Part shown: positions 4,904-8,135 of the stretch, piece after piece | Layout of the letters: the number at the start of each line of letters is the position of its first letter | Position numbering within the stretch: position 1 is the first letter of the stretch | From: Clostridia bacterium | Lineage (GTDB): Bacteria > Bacillota_A > Clostridia > Christensenellales > UBA1242 | Length of the DNA: 8,135 bases | Direction of reading: 5' to 3' | NCBI GenBank assembly: GCA_017938565.1 | Contig: JAGBBI010000125.1 | Location: 1-8,135, forward strand | The notes under the pieces: model-generated | What the model was told of the DNA's origin: nothing | Seen by the model: the letters and a program-made list of their open reading frames with translations, nothing else | Database searches by the model: none | Made by a program: the position numbers and the translations under genes

Positions 4904-6430
4904 TTAAAAAACTCTCCCACCAAACTCTCTCTCATGCTGAATTCTAAGTTTCTCGATATTTGAGAACTGATCTTCGGTCTTAGATAGTCTTAAAAGCATT
5001 CTTTGACTTTTCTTAACCTCAGAGTCAAGCAATACCTTATATATAAGTCCTAGTATCTCAATTATTAATACCGGCGTCATTACCATAATTCCAATAGTAC
5101 CAAAACCCGTTGCGCTATTTCCGGCAAGAGCCATCATAATTGGCAATACAAATGCAACAGTAAGTGTTCCATTTGCAACCCCGCCCGAATCAAATGCAAT
5201 TGCGCTGAATAACTTTGGTACAAACGGCATAATTATGAAAATTAAGCCATAACCAATCCCAAAAATCCACCAAATTGAAAACTCATAATAAATCCTAAGT
5301 ACACATAGAACATTTGAAATAACAACCGAAAACGCAATTGCAATTATGACCAAACCTGAACGAATATTTCGATTAGTAACATCTTCAATCTGCTTAGCAA
5401 GGTTGCGTATAGAAGGCTCACAAAATACTATAAAAAATCCAAGAACCGCACAGAGTACAACCGTTAAAACTTTGTTATTTAGCACAAGCAAAGCATTTCC
5501 AAGTTCATAGCCCATTTCTGAAAATCCGAACTCAATGCCAAATAAAAACATATAAAATCCAACAAATGTTACCACCGAACCAAAAAGCAACTTACGCTTT
5601 TCGTGCCAAGAAATTTTAATAAAAAACGCTTCGAAAATAAAAAAGACAATAACCAAAGGGAGAAGAGACAAAACGCAATCGGTTAAAATAGAAATCCATA
5701 TAGAGGTAGTACCTCCAACAGAAACAGCACTTGCCTTATTCTCAGCAAAAATCAACGATAAAATAGCCATAGCAACAAGTGAACCTGTTGCCGATAATGA
5801 TATCAAACCAAAATTTTCAGCCCCACTATCTGTATTTCTTGAATGAGTTATTATTTTCGCAACTCCAATTCCAAGAGCCAATAAAAATGGCGACGTAATT
5901 ACTCCGATTGTTCCGGCTCCCGCATCTAAACTTATCGCAAAGGCTTTCTCTGATAAAAATACTGACAAAACAGCCAATAATGCATACATTATAAAAAGCA
6001 TTAAGTTAAGCGAATGCCCCATTACTATTCTAACCATTCCAACAGCAAGCATTATTCCAACACCAACCCCAGCGCCTACTAAAATAAACCACTTTGGAAT
6101 ACCAATTCCGGCGACCGAAATTTTGGCTACAAGAACTTGAAAGTCTGGCTCTGCAATTGTTGAAACAATGCCAAATATCAAACCAAAAATAATATAAATA
6201 TAAAACCTTTTCTTATCATTTACCGAGTTTCCTACAAACTCACCCATTGGAACAATGCTTATATCAAGCCCAGTCAAGAAAACAACTTGTCCCAAAATTA
6301 AAAGCACTAAACCAATCATAAAGTTTAAAATTGTAGCACTAGTAAACTCATACATTGTAAAATGTATGAGCATTACAACTGCCACTATTGGCAAAACCGA
6401 CAAACTTACAGCTTTTAACTTTTGTAACAT
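4904..6430 (-). CDS. Duplicated polytopic membrane protein, DUF1538 type, putative PII-regulated transporter
   Basis: The 508-residue protein has about 14 hydrophobic segments in two related halves of about seven each. Matching motifs recur about 244 residues apart: LTGLDISIVPMGEFVG (52-67) with LFGIEFGFSEMGYELG (296-311), the pair AEP (93-95) with CEP (337-339), and SLDAGAGTIGVITSPFLLALG (starts 167) with AFDSGGVANGTLTVAFVLP (starts 412). Asp169/Asp414 and Glu94/Glu338 sit in or beside membrane segments and could coordinate an ion. I recognise the pattern as DUF1538, a family I recall as often lying beside PII-like genes; no substrate is known to me. The charged C-terminal tail (470-508) could dock a cytoplasmic partner. 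The ribosome binding site AGGA lies 8 bases before the ATG, and the gene starts 15 bases after the 206-aa gene. It is followed after 3 bases by the first PII-like gene. A PII-gated transporter or channel is the best inference. Confidence 0.86.
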   Translation of the reverse strand: MLQKLKAVSLSVLPIVAVVMLIHFTMYEFTSATILNFMIGLVLLILGQVVFLTGLDISIVPMGEFVGNSVNDKKRFYIYIIFGLIFGIVSTIAEPDFQVLVAKISVAGIGIPKWFILVGAGVGVGIMLAVGMVRIVMGHSLNLMLFIMYALLAVLSVFLSEKAFAISLDAGAGTIGVITSPFLLALGIGVAKIITHSRNTDSGAENFGLISLSATGSLVAMAILSLIFAENKASAVSVGGTTSIWISILTDCVLSLLPLVIVFFIFEAFFIKISWHEKRKLLFGSVVTFVGFYMFLFGIEFGFSEMGYELGNALLVLNNKVLTVVLCAVLGFFIVFCEPSIRNLAKQIEDVTNRNIRSGLVIIAIAFSVVISNVLCVLRIYYEFSIWWIFGIGYGLIFIIMPFVPKLFSAIAFDSGGVANGTLTVAFVLPIMMALAGNSATGFGTIGIMVMTPVLIIEILGLIYKVLLDSEVKKSQRMLLRLSKTEDQFSNIEKLRIQHEREFGGRVF

Positions 6431-6445
6431 TATTTCATTCCTGTT

Positions 6446-7066
6446 TTAGATAATATCTCCCCCACTACTGCCAGAAATTATATCAATGTCAATCGCCCTT
6501 TTCTTTTTTCTTTTTACCGCAGGTTTTGGTATAACTTTAGGCTTTTCTATCTTTGGACTTTCAACCTTTGGAGCTTCCTCAACCTTAGCATTGGCATTTT
6601 TTTCTCTCTCGCTTGTCTTTTTCATAAATTCTTCGAAGAAGCTATCAAAATCACTATCATCTGCACTGTCTTCTTCACTATCTTCTTTAATCGGCTCCAA
6701 AAGAACATCGTCTTCTTTTCCTTTTTCATCTAATGATGCCGTAGGTGGTGTCGGATTCATAGGCTGTGGCTTAGGTTCTTCTTTTACCGTTTTTTTAAAT
6801 GCACCTACGTCAACAACTTTTGTTGTCGCAAGCTTTTGATTAGTCGCCGAATATTTATTTACATAAGCAAGTCCAGAATTTGAACCATAACCTCTTGTCT
6901 TATCAAGAACTTCATCTGGGGTTTCAAACATATCATCTGTTATTCCACCATTTGAAACTGCATTTACCAAAAAAGCATCATCACTTGAATCTACACTCTC
7001 AAACTTACCAGATACAAAACGGTCGATTTCAACTTCTTTTTTCTTCTTTTTAAAAAACAACCCCAT
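6446..7066 (-). CDS. Charged, largely disordered protein, 206 aa, function unknown
   Basis: The start ATG at 7066 has a strong AAAAGGAG site 6 bases upstream, overlapping the stop of the gene before it. The protein begins MGLFF followed by five Lys. A moderately ordered segment follows (12-92), including DRFVSGKFESVDSSDDAFLVNAV and a Tyr/Asn patch (58-77). A Pro/Lys linker (93-110) leads to a very acidic stretch (118-147; EDSEEDSADDSDFDSFFEEF at 128-147), then Lys/Pro/Glu repeats (KVEEAPKVESPKIEKPKV, 161-178), a basic cluster KRKKKR (185-190) and the tail AIDIDIISGSSGGDII. There is no signal peptide or membrane helix. The hydrophobic MGLFF plus Lys run could touch the membrane. I do not recognise a family. 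It lies 12 bases after the GH95-like gene and 15 bases before the membrane protein gene, so it is in the same operon. A scaffold or adaptor role is conceivable but unproven. Confidence 0.8.
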   Translation of the reverse strand: MGLFFKKKKKEVEIDRFVSGKFESVDSSDDAFLVNAVSNGGITDDMFETPDEVLDKTRGYGSNSGLAYVNKYSATNQKLATTKVVDVGAFKKTVKEEPKPQPMNPTPPTASLDEKGKEDDVLLEPIKEDSEEDSADDSDFDSFFEEFMKKTSEREKNANAKVEEAPKVESPKIEKPKVIPKPAVKRKKKRAIDIDIISGSSGGDII

Positions 7067-7078
7067 AAAAAACTCCTT

Positions 7079-8135
7079 TTAATATTTTATATCTATGGTT
7101 ATCGACTTCCCATTCGCAAGGCTTATATTTTCAATAACAGGATTAGCAAGATTCACGTCATAGCCTTTTACTTTTTTAACACCTTTAAATAATATTAAAT
7201 TAAATGTTGTGTTTTTTAAAGCCTTACAGACAACACTTGCGACCCCCTTTCTATCGTCCCAAGCAACATCCACTAAGACATTTAACGTTGTATTCACCCC
7301 GCTAATACTACCATTCGCCCATCCAACTGGTTTAGATGGAAGAATTGAAACGTTTTTGCCACATGACATAACTAAGCACTCTGCGATACTCGACAAAAGC
7401 AACTGATTGCCAGCAATATTAAAGTAGTTATCACCGTCAACGTATGCACAGAAATTTGTTTTATCGTTATTGAAAAACATAAGATTGCTAGACATAAAAT
7501 TTGAAATCATATATCTTAAAATACTAACACAAGCATCACCGTGCCCTAATAAACTTGCAATCTCCGAAAGTCTTCCAATCGACACAATATTTTGTGCAAA
7601 CAAGGCCTTATCTATCTTTTGAACAACACTATTTAAATAAGGAGCAATTACACCTGTACTTGAATGCAGAGTAATATCTTTTGTTCCAAACACCGGATAT
7701 AAATGCATTATGCCTGCACTTTTATTACTGTTATCATCGTCCGAATATTCCGCCAATATGTTTGAAACGACCTTGGTTTGTGGCAAAAGATTTAAAAATT
7801 TCTGATATTCTACGATGTCGCTTAATGGTATTGAGTAATTATTTGAAAGGCTGATAATATTATTAATAAGTGTCCTAACTACAGAAAAGTCAGCCGGACA
7901 AGACCTAAACACCCCAACACTCTTATTCTCAAAATACTTAGACTTACCATAAGGAGAGTACGATGGACAACTTACAAGTTCCCCATATTGATTCTGATAA
8001 AAGTAGTTCATATAAAATTTTGCAATTTCACACATAAATGGCAATGCGTCATTCTTTAGGAACTTTATATCTTTGGTCCAATAAAAATAATCACAAAACA
8101 TATTGGCAATAACTGCCCCACTTAAAACAGTTGCT
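7079..8135 (-). CDS. 3' part of a GH95-like glycosidase, catalytic residues apparently replaced
   Basis: The frame stays open past ATG 8101 to the right edge (reading ATVLSGAVIAN), so about 351 C-terminal residues are visible and the start is missing. Landmarks fit the alpha/alpha barrel of GH95 alpha-fucosidase/galactosidase proteins; residue numbers count the Met at 8101 as 1. They are YFYWTKDIKFLKNDALPFM (5-23), ELVSCPSYSPYG (41-52), SCPADFSVVRTL (67-78), HLYPVFGTKDI (133-143), YFNIAGNQLLLSSIAECL (226-243), ILPSKPVGWANGSISGV (253-269) and the C-terminal beta domain. Family members usually show SPSxSPE and IDGNFG at the second and fifth of these. Here the Glu is Tyr51 and the Asp is Ala230. 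From memory those are the general acid and a base-side Asp, so this may be inactive as a standard GH95 enzyme. No C-terminal anchor is seen. It is the first visible gene of the operon. Confidence 0.72.
   Translation of the reverse strand, partial: ATVLSGAVIANMFCDYFYWTKDIKFLKNDALPFMCEIAKFYMNYFYQNQYGELVSCPSYSPYGKSKYFENKSVGVFRSCPADFSVVRTLINNIISLSNNYSIPLSDIVEYQKFLNLLPQTKVVSNILAEYSDDDNSNKSAGIMHLYPVFGTKDITLHSSTGVIAPYLNSVVQKIDKALFAQNIVSIGRLSEIASLLGHGDACVSILRYMISNFMSSNLMFFNNDKTNFCAYVDGDNYFNIAGNQLLLSSIAECLVMSCGKNVSILPSKPVGWANGSISGVNTTLNVLVDVAWDDRKGVASVVCKALKNTTFNLILFKGVKKVKGYDVNLANPVIENISLANGKSITIDIKY

Noticed and set aside
6486..6839. + strand frame of 117 codons, Ser/Phe-rich
   Set aside because: It is the antisense of the Lys/Glu/Asp-rich 206-aa gene, which has a strong ribosome binding site and fits the operon. 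The Ser/Phe richness is the complement of acidic and Lys codons.
1..8135. CRISPR arrays, insertion sequences, riboswitches
   Set aside because: No regularly spaced repeats, no transposase frames or terminal inverted repeats, and no recognisable riboswitch core were seen. All gaps without genes are under 200 bases and are accounted for by the listed terminators, promoters and inverted repeat.

Overview
The window is AT-rich DNA, judged by eye at about one third G+C. It uses the standard bacterial code: TGA is a stop and Trp is TGG. AGGAG-type ribosome binding sites, intrinsic terminators with long T runs, and the gene families present suggest a low-GC anaerobic Firmicute, probably clostridial and possibly gut-associated. 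That placement is inference; no marker gene fixes the taxon.

Left region (1-2506): two + strand genes, the 3' end of an unrecognised gene and a 282-aa protein with an ADP-ribosyltransferase-like pattern, end at a perfect 16-bp hairpin terminator. Facing them on the - strand is a Fic-domain protein (probable AMPylase). Its reading frame runs back through a tRNA-Leu(CAA) gene, so the true start lies inside the long frame. These genes lie on the 3' side of the tRNA, a typical place for horizontally acquired islands, and two of them resemble nucleotide-transferring effectors or toxins.

Centre (2507-4102): tRNA-Leu(CAA) has its own terminator and a well-formed promoter, with a 21-bp inverted repeat in its 5' leader. 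Divergent from it is a 416-aa ferritin-like protein with a full E...ExxH...E...ExxH di-iron ligand set. It ends at a bidirectional terminator.

Right region (4113-8135): a tight - strand operon whose promoter lies outside the window. In transcription order it holds the 3' part of a GH95-like glycosidase, a 206-aa charged disordered protein, a 508-aa duplicated membrane protein of the DUF1538 type, and two different small PII-like proteins. The last three look like a PII-controlled membrane transporter or channel whose substrate and effector are not known to me. This is the best candidate for a poorly described system. The GH95-like protein appears to lack both residues I would expect to be its catalytic acid and Asp.

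The + strand seems to carry more C than G across the window, whichever strand a gene lies on. This suggests the - strand is the leading strand, so the three + strand genes would run against the fork.
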